From Mycobacterium mantenii (lineage in GTDB: Bacteria > Actinomycetota > Actinomycetes > Mycobacteriales > Mycobacteriaceae), in NCBI RefSeq assembly GCF_010731775.1, contig NZ_AP022590.1, positions 4,712,001 to 4,776,000 on the forward strand: DNA of 64,000 bases, given 5' to 3'. The translations under genes and the position numbers were made by a program. The notes under the pieces are model-generated. The model was given only the letters and a program-made list of their open reading frames with translations. It was not told the DNA's origin and ran no database searches. Below, piece after piece: positions 1 through 8,748 of this stretch (position 1 is its first letter; each line of letters begins with the position of its first letter).

Positions 1-554
1 GGCAGGATCAACTCCTGCGAAGGCACGGCCGTAAAGCGGGCCAGGATCTCATCTTTCGTTCGGTAGTGGGTGTGCTTGCGCCTGCGTAACCGCCCTTCCT
101 CCGGCGCACGGTCCCACAGCGGCGAGTCGATCACCAGCATGCTGTTGATCTGGCGGCTGTAGTGCATCGCCGCCGTGGATACCACCCAACCGCCCATGCT
201 GTGGCCCACGATGGTCGGTCGTCCCGCGGGCCCGGCGGCCGCAGCGGCCGCCATCACTTCGCCTGCCCAGATCCGCAGGTCGTAACTGCCCCGCGCCTCG
301 CTGTCGCCGTGCCCGGACAGATCCGGCGCGATCACCCGATGGGTGCGGGAAAAGAACGGTGCGACGTGATCCCACCAACCGGAGTGCGCCCCGCCGCCGT
401 GGACGAGCACCACCGGGGGTTGGTCGGCGTCACCCCAGACGCGCAGGTGAATGCGGCACCCGTCGACGTCGACGTCGCTGTGCTCTGGCTTTTGGTCGAT
501 TGCCGCGGTGAACCAGGATGGTGTGATCGGCGTCTGGGGCGAACGGGAAAACAG
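1..554 (-). CDS. alpha/beta hydrolase (3' end outside window)
   Basis: Minus-strand reading gives a typical alpha/beta hydrolase: oxyanion-hole stretch VVLVHGGGAHSGWWDHV, then APDLSGHGDS, then the nucleophile elbow VGHSMGG (Ser codon near position 200). The catalytic His region lies beyond the left edge. Substrate unknown; such cytosolic enzymes are esterases, epoxide hydrolases or C-C hydrolases. In this frame there is no ATG, GTG or TTG before the conserved core. A CTG at 554 lies about 7 nt after a GGAGG, and an in-frame TGA lies just upstream, so the start is either a rare CTG or lost to a small indel. It follows the Ddn-type reductase at 644-1012 on the same strand, 89 nt away. Confidence 0.75.
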   Translation of the reverse strand, partial: MFSRSPQTPITPSWFTAAIDQKPEHSDVDVDGCRIHLRVWGDADQPPVVLVHGGGAHSGWWDHVAPFFSRTHRVIAPDLSGHGDSEARGSYDLRIWAGEVMAAAAAAGPAGRPTIVGHSMGGWVVSTAAMHYSRQINSMLVIDSPLWDRAPEEGRLRRRKHTHYRTKDEILARFTAVPSQELIL

Positions 555-643
555 TTTTCAACCTCCGAGGATTCAAACGCTTTGTCGTGATCCGGCTTTG
601 CCATGCGGCCAATAGCGGTTCGGCTGGGCCGGAAATGTGGAAG

Positions 644-1012
644 TCAAGAATTCGCCTCGGCGAGCCGCACGGTGACGGTAACGCGTCCCCTGTCGTCCTG
701 CGTGGCGACGGCATGTCCGGCGCGTTCGGTCTGGTCGAGTCGCAACGTCAGGGGTCCGCCGGTGTTCAGGAAATTTCGCCACCACGTCTTCGCCTCGGGC
801 ATGTTGACGTTGATGACGATGTCGCCCCCGGAACGTCGGTAGGCCACCGGGATGCTGAATGTGCGTCCGGAGCGTCGACCCGTGTAAGTCAGCATCGTGA
901 TGTTGCGGCTGAGCAGTCGGCCAAAGCGACGGGAGTTGGCCAGCGCCGCTACCGGTGCATTGAAAACGGGCGCGGCACGCATCACGAGACGGCCGATATC
1001 GTCGGGACTCAC
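644..1012 (-). CDS. Ddn-type nitroreductase/deazaflavin-dependent oxidoreductase
   Basis: A 122-residue protein with the split beta-barrel signature of the DUF385/Ddn family: TYTGRRSGRTFSIPVAYRR near residues 40-58, VINVNMP, then TWWRNFLNTGGPLTLRL. This family binds F420H2 (or other flavins) and reduces nitroimidazoles and quinones. I chose GTG at 1012 (protein VSPDDIGRLVMRA); the in-frame ATG at 982 is a shorter alternative. The same frame stays open far upstream but that is antisense to other genes. Probably co-transcribed with the hydrolase at the left edge. Substrate cannot be read from sequence. Confidence 0.8.
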   Translation of the reverse strand: MSPDDIGRLVMRAAPVFNAPVAALANSRRFGRLLSRNITMLTYTGRRSGRTFSIPVAYRRSGGDIVINVNMPEAKTWWRNFLNTGGPLTLRLDQTERAGHAVATQDDRGRVTVTVRLAEANS

Positions 1013-1146
1013 GTGGAAAGTATCGCAGCAAATTCCAACGAATAGTCGACCGCGGGAGTTCGACGTGGTGCCGGTTCGGTGGACAGGGAGGTAGCATCCC
1101 CGCGCAGATGCTCCAGCGGTCGCCATAGGCGAGGAAGAGGGCGCTG

Positions 1147-1500
1147 ATGACTGCTTCTGTCGACCCGTCGGTGCCGCCCAGCGGCACGGGCTGCGTCGAG
1201 TGCGACGAGGCCGGTGGCTGGTGGGTGCACTTGCGGCGCTGCGCCGCTTGCGGGCACGTCGGTTGTTGCGACGACTCGCTCTCTCGTCATGCGGCCAAGC
1301 ACTGGCAGCAGACCGGGCATCCGATAATGCGATCGTTCGAGCCGGGCGAGGATTGGTTCTGGAATTACGAGACCAACGACTACTACGAGGGCCCCGAGCT
1401 TGCGCCACCCGAGTGCCGTCCGGAGGGCGAATCGGTTCCCGGACCGCGCGGGCGGGTGCCACATGACTGGTTCGCGCTGCTCCGCCACCGCGACGACTGA
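1147..1500 (+). CDS. UBP-type zinc finger protein
   Basis: A 117-residue protein with the ZnF-UBP pattern: C-x2-C (CVEC), then RRCAACGHVGCCDDSLSRHAAKHW, then TGHPIMRSFEPGEDWFWNYE. The Cys/His spacing matches the ubiquitin-hydrolase zinc finger. Bacterial stand-alone versions are widespread in actinobacteria and have no established function; free ubiquitin is absent, so binding to another C-terminal peptide is only a guess. ATG start, preceded by GGAAGAGGGCG. It is a single-gene unit between two genes on the opposite strand. Confidence 0.85.
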   Translation: MTASVDPSVPPSGTGCVECDEAGGWWVHLRRCAACGHVGCCDDSLSRHAAKHWQQTGHPIMRSFEPGEDWFWNYETNDYYEGPELAPPECRPEGESVPGPRGRVPHDWFALLRHRDD

Positions 1501-1517
1501 CGATGTGATCGGCCGGT

Positions 1518-1830
1518 TTACATTGCGGCGGCGAGCAAGTCGCGTACCGCGTGGTCAACTGTGCCCAGCAGGTCGGGGCCGATGCCGGCGCGACCGCGCA
1601 CCAGTATCGAGGCGCTGTTGGCGGACGGCCGTCCCTCGGCCGGGCTGAGCCCATCGGGAACTCACCGATCATCGGCAGCAGGGCTACTCCGAGCCCCGAC
1701 CGCACCGCCGCGTACAGGCCGGAGAGATCGCTGGACTCGGCGGCGATCTCATACTCGATGCGGTGGTTTTCCAGGATTGCGAAGGGGAGAGCGCGCCCGC
1801 CGCGGCGCTGCCGCAGGTCGAACTGCAGGA
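1518..1830 (-). pseudogene. LysR-family regulator remnant (C-terminal effector domain)
   Basis: Minus strand encodes a piece of a LysR substrate-binding domain: ENHRIEYEIAAESSDLSGLYAAVR, GLGVALLPMIGEFP, then, after a one-base frame change near 1650, SPAEGRPSANSASILVRGRAG and IGPDLLGTVDHAVRDLLAAAM ending at a TAA at 1518-1520. The N-terminal winged HTH is missing, because the region further upstream is taken by the exported protein gene at 1956. So the gene is both truncated and frameshifted. The upstream limit of about 1830 is approximate. Confidence 0.7.
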
Positions 1831-1955
1831 CGCACCGCGCTGAGATCCCGGACGCCTCCTGCAGGGGTGCATTACCAATAGGCTTGTCCACCATCCGCTC
1901 ATCCAGCGCAGCCGATCTGTGACAATCACCCTGCGGAACATTCAACGGAGGCGTA

Positions 1956-2681
1956 GTGAACTTTGGTAGCGGGCGGCGCGTCGGGTCACGGCGGGTAGCG
2001 GCGGCGGTAGCGGTCCTCGCATCGGCGGCCGCATTCACCCGCTCCCCGGTGGCCAACGCGGACGCGCAATTGTGCAATCCAGCGAGCGTCGATGCGAATC
2101 AAATGTGCCACTTCGATGCCTCAGGCCCGTTGTCGGACATCAGCATGGCGTTTCCGGCCAACTATCCCGATGAGCCAACGATGATCGGCTACTTGTCCAA
2201 GGTCGACGACGATTTCCAGACCGCCCGCGGACCGCTGAATACGCTGAAATCGCCGACCGCGCTGAAGATTACCGGCACCCGATACAGCTCCGGGCCCCAG
2301 GCGACGGGTACCCAATCGGTGGTCACCGAGATGTATCAGAACCTCGGCGCCGCTCACCCGCTGGTCTGGTACAGGTCTTTCAACTACAACCTGGCCAATC
2401 AGCAGTCGATCGCCCTCGATTCGTTGTTCCGGCCGGGAACTGAACCGCTGCAGGTCATATTGCCGATCGTGCAGAAGACGTTGGCCGACCGGTATCGGGC
2501 AGCCGTGTCGATTCCGCCGGCCACCGGTCTGCAGCCGGCGAACTACCAAAGTTTCGCCATCACCAATGATGCGATCGTTTTCTTCTTCGACCAGAACGCG
2601 CTGCAGCCGGCGATGGAGGCCACGCAAGTATCGGTGCCGCGCAGCGCGATCGCGTCGATGATCAGCCCCGACATCGCATAG
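1956..2681 (+). CDS. MPT64-like exported protein (DUF3298/RsiV-like)
   Basis: A 241-residue secreted protein. The N-terminus is a signal peptide (basic MNFGSGRRVGSRR, hydrophobic AAAVAVLASAAAF, cleavage near VANADA). The mature part resembles the immunogenic protein MPT64: CHFDASGPLSDISMAFPANY, VVTEMYQNLGAAHPLVWYRSFN, YQSFAITNDAIVFFFDQNAL, VPRSAIASM. GTG start at 1956, behind GGAGG. In M. tuberculosis, mpt64 also lies near the mce3 operon, consistent with this setting. A second, more divergent family member is at 14031. Function of the family is unknown. Confidence 0.85.
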   Translation: MNFGSGRRVGSRRVAAAVAVLASAAAFTRSPVANADAQLCNPASVDANQMCHFDASGPLSDISMAFPANYPDEPTMIGYLSKVDDDFQTARGPLNTLKSPTALKITGTRYSSGPQATGTQSVVTEMYQNLGAAHPLVWYRSFNYNLANQQSIALDSLFRPGTEPLQVILPIVQKTLADRYRAAVSIPPATGLQPANYQSFAITNDAIVFFFDQNALQPAMEATQVSVPRSAIASMISPDIA

Positions 2682-2695
2682 CCGGCCGAACCGGC
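2681..2695 (+). terminator. possible stem-loop between convergent genes
   Basis: GCCGG-CCGAA-CCGGC starts at the last base of the stop codon of the MPT64-like gene. There is no U-tract, so this is only terminator-like. Confidence 0.3.
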
Positions 2696-2736
2696 GGCGT
2701 GACGCTCGTGAGGAGATCGCTAGTGGCGCAACGGGC

Positions 2737-3480
2737 TTAGGGCAGCTCGACCTTGCTGGCCAGCCACCGACCATCCACCTTTTCCATGGTCATCTTGACT
2801 CGGCTCCGGTCCAGCTGGGGTGTGGGCGCGGCGCCGTTGCTGACCGACTGGTCGACGAACAGCACAACGTCCACCTTGTCTTGGTTGGCGGACTGGACCG
2901 CGGCGTCGATCACGTTCCCATGCGCCGCAGCCTTGTTGTCGATGAGCGTCTGGCGCAGCTGCGCACTGGATTTGGTGTACATGTCTTTGAATTCACCGGT
3001 TGAACCGTCGAGTACATCGGCGAAGTTCTTATCGATCGCGTTGTTGTCCACGCTGGTCAACGTGAGGATGTATTTCTTCGCCGCATCGAGTGCTTGCTCG
3101 GCGGCAACCTGCTTCTGGTGATGCTGAAACAGTAGCCAGCCCTCATAACCCGCGCCCGCAAGCACGACCGCCAATACTCCGGCAGCAACCCCGCGAACTG
3201 CGTTTCTGCACCTAAGATTTCGGCCACGACAGTGCTGTTCGTCGGGCGTGTCCTGGTCGCCGTCGCAGGCCTCCTCGGGCTCGGCTGGGTCCGCGGCCTC
3301 GCCGTCCCCGGCGGGCGATGCAACGGCCGGTGTCGCGTCGTAGCCGGCCTCATCGGCCTCGGCCACCGCGATCGCTGGCGGTTGCTTCACCTCTTCTCCG
3401 GCCCCTTCCGCGGCGATGCGAAAGCGACTTACCAACCAGGTTCCCGGGTTGCCGGCAGTTCGTAGCGATTGACGATTCAT
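2737..3480 (-). CDS. Mce-associated membrane protein
   Basis: A 247-residue protein with an acidic, disordered N-terminal half (about residues 25-85, many Ala/Glu/Asp), one transmembrane segment (GVAAGVLAVVLAGAGY, about residue 100) and an exported C-terminal domain of the Mas family (FADVLDGSTGEFKDMYTKSS, LIDNKAAAHGNVIDAAVQSA, GRWLASKVELP at the C-terminus). Mas proteins accompany mce operons and stabilise or assist the Mce transporters. I chose ATG 3480, which overlaps the upstream TGA (TGATG); an ATG at 3489 is possible. It is a close paralogue of the protein at 13419. It is coupled to the exported protein at 3480-4088 and divergent from the mce operon. Confidence 0.85.
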   Translation of the reverse strand: MNRQSLRTAGNPGTWLVSRFRIAAEGAGEEVKQPPAIAVAEADEAGYDATPAVASPAGDGEAADPAEPEEACDGDQDTPDEQHCRGRNLRCRNAVRGVAAGVLAVVLAGAGYEGWLLFQHHQKQVAAEQALDAAKKYILTLTSVDNNAIDKNFADVLDGSTGEFKDMYTKSSAQLRQTLIDNKAAAHGNVIDAAVQSANQDKVDVVLFVDQSVSNGAAPTPQLDRSRVKMTMEKVDGRWLASKVELP

Positions 3481-4088
3481 CAGTTGCACGCGCCGGAGTC
3501 ACGAAGTGCGTTCGCCCAGCCGGTAGCGGCGACGATGTTCGCATGGGTGACCCCCGACGGATCCTTTCTCTTGATGCTGTCGCTGATCCGCGACAGCTGG
3601 AATGCTAAGTGGGTCATCGATTCCCCACCGTATACCGGCGAATACGGCCCGAAATTGTCGGGCTGGTTGGTGATGATCAGCGGCTTCACTCGTGGTGCCA
3701 GAAACGCCGTCGACTGGTCGATGTTGGCGACCACTGCGTGGGCGTTTCCCTGCACACCACCGGCCGAGTAATCGTCATGCTGGTCACCGAGGTAGCGGTT
3801 CAAGTCATTGATCTGACCCATCAGAGGATCGAACTGCGACTTGAACCATTGGCAGGAGTCGGACATTCCGCCGATCATTTCCGGCGTCACCCGTGCCGTG
3901 AAGGTGTTGTATGGCCAGATGTCGAAGTTCGGTGACCAATCGCTGCGCACCGGCGTGAACACCGGCAACGGCGGCGGAGGCTGGCCAGGATCAGCGGCGA
4001 CGTGGCCGGCGAGCGCCAGGGCGGCGACGAATGCCGGCCCGGCACACGCCAGGCCGCTACCTGCCCGTCGCAACCTCGTCAGATCCAT
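3480..4088 (-). CDS. exported conserved protein beside mce operon
   Basis: A 202-residue protein with a signal peptide (MDLTRLRRAGSGLACAGPAF, cleavage near GHVAA) and a mature domain containing FTPVRSDWSPNFDIWPYNTF, WFKSQFDPLMGQINDLNRYL and two Cys residues (one in SDSCQW, one in SGACN at the C-terminus) that may form a disulfide. I recognise it as a type found next to mce operons but cannot assign a function. The open frame extends to 4169, but the signal peptide starts at ATG 4088, which is preferred. It forms a two-gene unit with the Mas protein and is divergent from yrbEA, sharing the regulatory gap at 4089-4377. Confidence 0.75.
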   Translation of the reverse strand: MDLTRLRRAGSGLACAGPAFVAALALAGHVAADPGQPPPPLPVFTPVRSDWSPNFDIWPYNTFTARVTPEMIGGMSDSCQWFKSQFDPLMGQINDLNRYLGDQHDDYSAGGVQGNAHAVVANIDQSTAFLAPRVKPLIITNQPDNFGPYSPVYGGESMTHLAFQLSRISDSIKRKDPSGVTHANIVAATGWANALRDSGACN

Positions 4089-4241
4089 CCGCTCTTCCCA
4101 ACAAAAACGATAGCCCCGGGCCCCCAAATACCGGACCGTCAAACTTTTCCTCGAAATCTCTATTAACATCAGTGTCCTGACAAGGGATCTTCCCGCGAAG
4201 TCAGCAGCGCGTCAAGGGTCCGCCACCAGGCAAATACGACG

Positions 4242-4258
4242 AATGACCACCAGTCATT
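4242..4258. promoter_or_regulatory. candidate operator between divergent mce transcription units
   Basis: AATGAC-CACCA-GTCATT is a perfect 6-bp inverted repeat with a 5-bp spacer, in the 289-bp gap between the exported-protein gene (minus) and yrbEA (plus). Position and symmetry suit a TetR-type dimer such as the regulator at 14946. The protein-site pairing is inference. Confidence 0.4.
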
Positions 4259-4377
4259 ACGGCATAAGATCCTTGGTATTGGCACAGTTCCGCATAGCCA
4301 GGCCTTCCCCAGAGGGCTGAGTAGCCGTTAACATAGCCGCCCGTGGGGGCACAACCGACCTTTGGGTACATCCGGCG

Positions 4378-5247
4378 ATGACCACCCAGGACCAGCGCTC
4401 GCTCAACGACGGCCGAGCGCCCGACGGCGTGGCCACCATCCAAGAGTGGTCCGCGGGCTATGTCGTACGGCACCCCCTGGCCTCGCTCAACACCCTCGGT
4501 GAGCAGTACATCCTCGCTGTACGCACGATCGAGTACTGCATGGTCGACCTGTTCACCGGGCGCTTCCAATGGGCCGAGTTCATCCGCCAGGGCGCCTTCA
4601 TGGCTGCCACGGCGGTCCTGCCGACCGTGTTGGTAGCGCTGCCGATCGGGGTGACCCTTTCCATCCAATTCGCGCTGCTGGCAAACCAAGTCGGTGCGAC
4701 ATCGCTGGCCGGTGCGGCCAGTGGACTCGCGGTGATCCGTCAGGCCGCCTCGCTGGTGGCCGCGGTGCTCATGGCATCCGCCGTCGGCTCGGCGATCACC
4801 GCTGACCTTGGTTCCCGCACCATGCGCGAGGAGACCGACGCGATGGAGGTCATGGGTGTCTCGGTGATCCGGCGCTTGGTCGTGCCCCGTTTCGCCGCGG
4901 CCATCATGGTCGGTGTCGCACTCACCGGAATCACCTGCTTCGTCGGGTTTTTGGCTAGCTACCTGTTCAATGTCTACTTTCAGCGCGGCGCACCGGGCAG
5001 CTTCGTGGCGACATTTTCGTCGTTCGCCACCACGGAGGACATGATCGTCGCGCTGCTCAAAGCCGTCATCTACGGGGCGATCGTGGCGGTGATCGCCTGT
5101 CAGAAAGGACTTTTCACCAAAGGCGGCCCGGCGGGCGTCGCGAACTCGGTCAACGCCGCGGTGGTGGAGTCGATTCTGGTGCTGATGATCGTCAATGTCG
5201 GGATCAGCGAGCTGTACAACGCGCTGTTCCCCAGGACGGGACTGTGA
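4378..5247 (+). CDS. yrbEA: YrbE-type Mce permease A
   Basis: A 289-residue integral membrane protein of the MlaE/YrbE permease family, with about five or six hydrophobic segments (for example TAVLPTVLVALPIGVTLSIQ, VAAVLMASAVGSAI, AIMVGVALTGITCFVGFLAS). The conserved EETDAMEVMGVSVIRRLVVPR cytoplasmic loop is the coupling helix that contacts the MceG ATPase. With YrbEB it forms the inner-membrane pore of the Mce lipid importer; the ATPase is encoded elsewhere in mycobacteria. First gene of the operon, ATG start. The next gene starts 2 nt after its stop. Confidence 0.95.
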   Translation: MTTQDQRSLNDGRAPDGVATIQEWSAGYVVRHPLASLNTLGEQYILAVRTIEYCMVDLFTGRFQWAEFIRQGAFMAATAVLPTVLVALPIGVTLSIQFALLANQVGATSLAGAASGLAVIRQAASLVAAVLMASAVGSAITADLGSRTMREETDAMEVMGVSVIRRLVVPRFAAAIMVGVALTGITCFVGFLASYLFNVYFQRGAPGSFVATFSSFATTEDMIVALLKAVIYGAIVAVIACQKGLFTKGGPAGVANSVNAAVVESILVLMIVNVGISELYNALFPRTGL

Positions 5248-5248
5248 C

Positions 5249-6106
5249 ATGACGGCCTCTGCGTACGTCCCCACCCTGGCCCGGCCGATTCTCGGTGCCT
5301 ATCGGGCCACGGCCGCCCCGATCATGCGGTTGGGGCACATGCTGGTGTTCTTCGTGCGGGCCGTGCTTGCCGTGCCCTCCGTGCTGCGGCAGTACCGCAC
5401 GGAATTCGTACGCTTGCTGTCGAATATCGCCTGGGGCAACGGGTCGATCGTCGTCGGCGGCGGTACGGCCGGGGTCGCGGTGGTACTCGGCTTCACCGCC
5501 GGCGCACTGGTGGCCGTGGAGGGTTACAACTTCCTCAACCTGCTCGGCTTGGGTCCCGCGACCGGCATCATCTCGTCGCTGGTCAACACCCGCGAGTTGG
5601 CACCGATCATGGCGTCGCTGGCCTTCGCGATGCAGGCCGGCTGCCGGTTCACCGCGCAGCTGGGCGCCATGCGCATCGCCGAAGAGATCGATGCGCTGGA
5701 ATCGCTGGCCATCCGCCCTATCCCGTTTCTGGTAACGACGCGGCTCATGGCCTCCGTCATCGCGGTGATCCCGCTCTACATCGCGTGCTTGGCGGTGACC
5801 TATCTGACATGCCAGGTCGTCGCCGGTGTGATCAGCGGTGGCTCCATCGGCCCGTACCTGCACTACTTCACCATGATGCTGAGCGCCAAGGACATCGCCT
5901 ATTCGGTCCTCAAGTGCGTTGTCTTCGTCTGGCTTTCGTCCACCGTACAGTGCTACTACGGGTTTTACGCCGCGGGCGGCCCGGAGGGCGTGGGGGTGGC
6001 CGCCGGACATGCCATGCGTGCCAGCATCACCGTCGTGATCATGGTCAACATGCTGCTCACGATGGCGTTGTGGAGCATCGACGCCGGCGCGAGATTCGGT
6101 GGCTGA
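5249..6106 (+). CDS. yrbEB: YrbE-type Mce permease B
   Basis: A 285-residue second permease subunit. It has the family signature LAPIMASLAFAMQAGCRFTAQL followed by IAEEIDALESLAIRPIPFL, the ATPase-contacting loop, and hydrophobic helices around it. ATG 5249 lies just after the yrbEA stop; an earlier in-frame start at 5195 would lie inside yrbEA and is not preferred. The stop TGA (6104-6106) is directly followed by the ATG of mceA, so the two are translationally coupled. Confidence 0.95.
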   Translation: MTASAYVPTLARPILGAYRATAAPIMRLGHMLVFFVRAVLAVPSVLRQYRTEFVRLLSNIAWGNGSIVVGGGTAGVAVVLGFTAGALVAVEGYNFLNLLGLGPATGIISSLVNTRELAPIMASLAFAMQAGCRFTAQLGAMRIAEEIDALESLAIRPIPFLVTTRLMASVIAVIPLYIACLAVTYLTCQVVAGVISGGSIGPYLHYFTMMLSAKDIAYSVLKCVVFVWLSSTVQCYYGFYAAGGPEGVGVAAGHAMRASITVVIMVNMLLTMALWSIDAGARFGG

Positions 6107-7672
6107 ATGCCGAATTCGCTAGATCTCGACGGACGCGGACCCTCCGACCAACAGCTGCTGGCTATGGGCGGCGCGGTGCTGTTGATAGCGGGACTGATCA
6201 CGGGCAGCCTCCTGCTGAAGTCCACCGGACGGCTCAACGACTACATCCGCGTCGTCGCCGAGCTGACGAACGTGGGTGACGGGCTGCCGGCCCGCTCGGA
6301 TGTGAAGTATCACGGGCTGCTGGTCGGCGCCGTCGACAACGTGGTTCCGGCGGCGTACGGCAAACCCAACTACGTCCACATCAACCTCAAACCCGAGTAC
6401 GCCAGGGACATTCCGGGCGCGGTGACCGCCCGCGTGGTGCCCAGCAATGTGTTCGCGGTGTCATCGGTGCAACTCGTCGACGGCGGCCCCAGCCCAAGCA
6501 TCCGCAGTGGGGCGCGCATCCCCGAAGACCTACAGCTTTCGACGGTGATCTTCCAGACGACGATCAGCAAGCTGCGTGACATCCTCGCCGCGACCGGCCG
6601 GGGCCGCGAGGACCACAGCGTGGGGATTCTGGCCGCCGTCGCGGCCGCTACCAACAACAGACGCGGTGCGCTGCTCACCGCGGGTGCGCAGATGACCCGC
6701 GTGCTCGATGAGCTCAACGGCATCGTCACCACCGATCCGGGACCGTCGACGGTGTCCGCATTGCTGGATGCCACTCGCGGCCTGCAGTCCACGGCTCCCG
6801 ACCTCGTCGACGTCTTGCACGACGCGGTCAGACCGATGCAGACCTTGGCCGAAAAGCGGGAACAATTCCGGTCGCTGGTCACCGGATCGCACCACACCTT
6901 CGGCGTCAGCCGGCAGGCGTTCGATAACCACACCGATCAGCTGATCGAGATGACGCAAAACCTCACACCCGCCCTGGGCGTGTTCGCCCTGCACAGCGAC
7001 AAGTTCGTGCCCATCTTCACCAGGCTGAACCGGTTGTCCGACAAGTTCTTTAAAGAGGTGTGGGATCCCGAGCTCGACACGGGAAACATGCGGGTGAATC
7101 TGGCGCTGACGCCGACCTACACCTACACCCGCGCCGACTGCCCGCGCTACGGGCAGTTGTTGGGGCCGAGCTGCTACACCGCACCGACGATCGCGGTCCG
7201 GCCCGATCTGCCCGAGGTTCTGTTGCCGCAGAACTACCACCCGCCCGCGGATCTGGCGCCGCCCCCGGGCACCCAGGTCGGACCCGACGGCAATCTCGTT
7301 GCGGTCGGCCCGCCGCTGTACAACCCCAACCCGAGCCTGCAAGACCCCAACCCGCCGCTGCCGTGGTGGCCGTGGCCGATCGGCCCGGCTCCGCGAGTCC
7401 CGGGAACCGCCGATCCCGATGACGCACCGCCACCGCCACCCGGCGCGCCACCGACCCCGCCCCCGGGCCCGATCAATGCGGTCGCACCATCGGGCTACGG
7501 CGGCAACGTCGGACCCGTTGGCAGCCAACACGAGCGCGACCAGCTGGGCATGATCACCGGCCAGGGCCGGTCCGCGTCGGTGGCGACCCAACTGCTGCTC
7601 GGTCCGGTGGCTCGCGGTACAGCGGTATCGCTGCAACCCCGGGAACAGCAGCCGGCGGGCGGCCCGAAATGA
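6107..7672 (+). CDS. mceA: Mce family protein A
   Basis: A 521-residue protein with an N-terminal membrane anchor (LLAMGGAVLLIAGLITGSLL), an MCE/MlaD beta-domain (about residues 40-125; DYIRVVAELTNVGDGLPARS, DVKYHGLLVGAVDNV) and a long helical region that in Mce complexes forms the lipid-conducting needle. The C-terminus is a long Pro-rich tail (about residues 380-480, many PPP and PNP), longer than in typical MceA proteins of 400-450 residues. It binds lipids in the periplasm. The start is contiguous with the yrbEB stop and the stop overlaps mceB by 4 nt. Confidence 0.93.
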   Translation: MPNSLDLDGRGPSDQQLLAMGGAVLLIAGLITGSLLLKSTGRLNDYIRVVAELTNVGDGLPARSDVKYHGLLVGAVDNVVPAAYGKPNYVHINLKPEYARDIPGAVTARVVPSNVFAVSSVQLVDGGPSPSIRSGARIPEDLQLSTVIFQTTISKLRDILAATGRGREDHSVGILAAVAAATNNRRGALLTAGAQMTRVLDELNGIVTTDPGPSTVSALLDATRGLQSTAPDLVDVLHDAVRPMQTLAEKREQFRSLVTGSHHTFGVSRQAFDNHTDQLIEMTQNLTPALGVFALHSDKFVPIFTRLNRLSDKFFKEVWDPELDTGNMRVNLALTPTYTYTRADCPRYGQLLGPSCYTAPTIAVRPDLPEVLLPQNYHPPADLAPPPGTQVGPDGNLVAVGPPLYNPNPSLQDPNPPLPWWPWPIGPAPRVPGTADPDDAPPPPPGAPPTPPPGPINAVAPSGYGGNVGPVGSQHERDQLGMITGQGRSASVATQLLLGPVARGTAVSLQPREQQPAGGPK

Positions 7673-8748
7673 AAGTGCGGGGTCCCCTGATCGGCCTGTC
7701 CGTCTTCATGGCGATCGCCATCGCCGTGACGTGGATGGTGTACGCCACCCTGCGGCGAGACGTGGCGGGGCCGACCACGCCGTACGCGGCGGTGTTCACC
7801 GACGTTTACGGGTTGCGGATCGGCGACGACGTCCGGATGGCCGGTGTGCGGGTCGGCCGCGTCGAAAACGTCGAACTCACCGGCAAATTGGCGAAAGTCT
7901 CGTTCATCGTCGAGAACGATCAGCACCTGTATGGAAACACCGTCGCATCGGTGACCTATCAGAACATCATCGGACAGCGGTATCTGGGCCTGTCGCTGGG
8001 CGAAATCGGCAACAGGGGCCCGCTGCCCGCCGGCGGCGTGATACCGGTGCAACAGACGGACCCCTCCTTCGATGTGGGAAAGTTGCTCAACGGTTTCGAG
8101 CCGCTGTTCACCTTGCTCAATGCCAAGGATGCCGACGACCTGACCAGGGGCGTATTGCAGTCGCTGCAAGGCGATCAGGCGTCCATCCCGCTGCTGGTGC
8201 AGCAGACATCGACGATCACCCGGACGCTGTCCGCACGCGATCAATCCCTGGGCGATCTGATCAGCAGTCTCACGAGGGTCACCGACACCGTCGCCCGCCA
8301 AAACGACGACCTCGACCACGCGCTCGACCAAACGCGCGATGCGGTAACCAATTTCGATAATCGCCGCGCGTCGTTGCAGGACTCGGTGGGGTCGATCGCC
8401 CGGGTGACCCGCCGGCTCTCGGCGATCGCTGACGATGTGGATCCGGCGCTGAACGAACTCATCACCCGAGAGCCGGGGTTCAGCAAGCACATGGTCGGCA
8501 TCGAACCGCAGCTGGCGTTCACCGGCGACAACCTGCCGTTGCTGCTGAAGGGCTTTGCCCGCGCCACCGGCGAGGGAACCTACGGCAATGCCTATGCGTG
8601 CGATCTGAACGCCACGGGTTTCTTCCCGGGACTCAACGACATCACCACCTTCATCGTCAACGCGGCCACACCGGGCAACGCCCATCCGATCACCACCAAG
8701 AACATGGGGTGGCACACCCCGCGATGCAGGAACATGGCTAATGGGTGA
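7669..8748 (+). CDS. mceB: Mce family protein B
   Basis: A 359-residue protein with an N-terminal anchor (LIGLSVFMAIAIAVTWMVYA), an MCE domain (TDVYGLRIGDDVRMAGVRVG, YQNIIGQRYLGLSLG) and a helical C-terminal part ending with a Cys-containing GNAYACDLNATGFFPG and MGWHTPRCRNM. One of six subunits of the heterohexameric Mce assembly. The ATG overlaps the mceA stop (ATGA). Its last 8 nt overlap the start of mceC. Confidence 0.93.
   Translation: MKVRGPLIGLSVFMAIAIAVTWMVYATLRRDVAGPTTPYAAVFTDVYGLRIGDDVRMAGVRVGRVENVELTGKLAKVSFIVENDQHLYGNTVASVTYQNIIGQRYLGLSLGEIGNRGPLPAGGVIPVQQTDPSFDVGKLLNGFEPLFTLLNAKDADDLTRGVLQSLQGDQASIPLLVQQTSTITRTLSARDQSLGDLISSLTRVTDTVARQNDDLDHALDQTRDAVTNFDNRRASLQDSVGSIARVTRRLSAIADDVDPALNELITREPGFSKHMVGIEPQLAFTGDNLPLLLKGFARATGEGTYGNAYACDLNATGFFPGLNDITTFIVNAATPGNAHPITTKNMGWHTPRCRNMANG

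Noticed and set aside
644..2077. A 477-codon open frame on the minus strand
   Set aside because: Only its last part (to 1012) is a real Ddn-type gene; the rest crosses the zinc-finger gene, the LysR remnant and the exported-protein gene, and is open because of GC bias.
4201..5274. A 357-codon minus-strand frame opposite yrbEA
   Set aside because: His/Asp/Arg-rich product without family resemblance; antisense to a clear permease gene.
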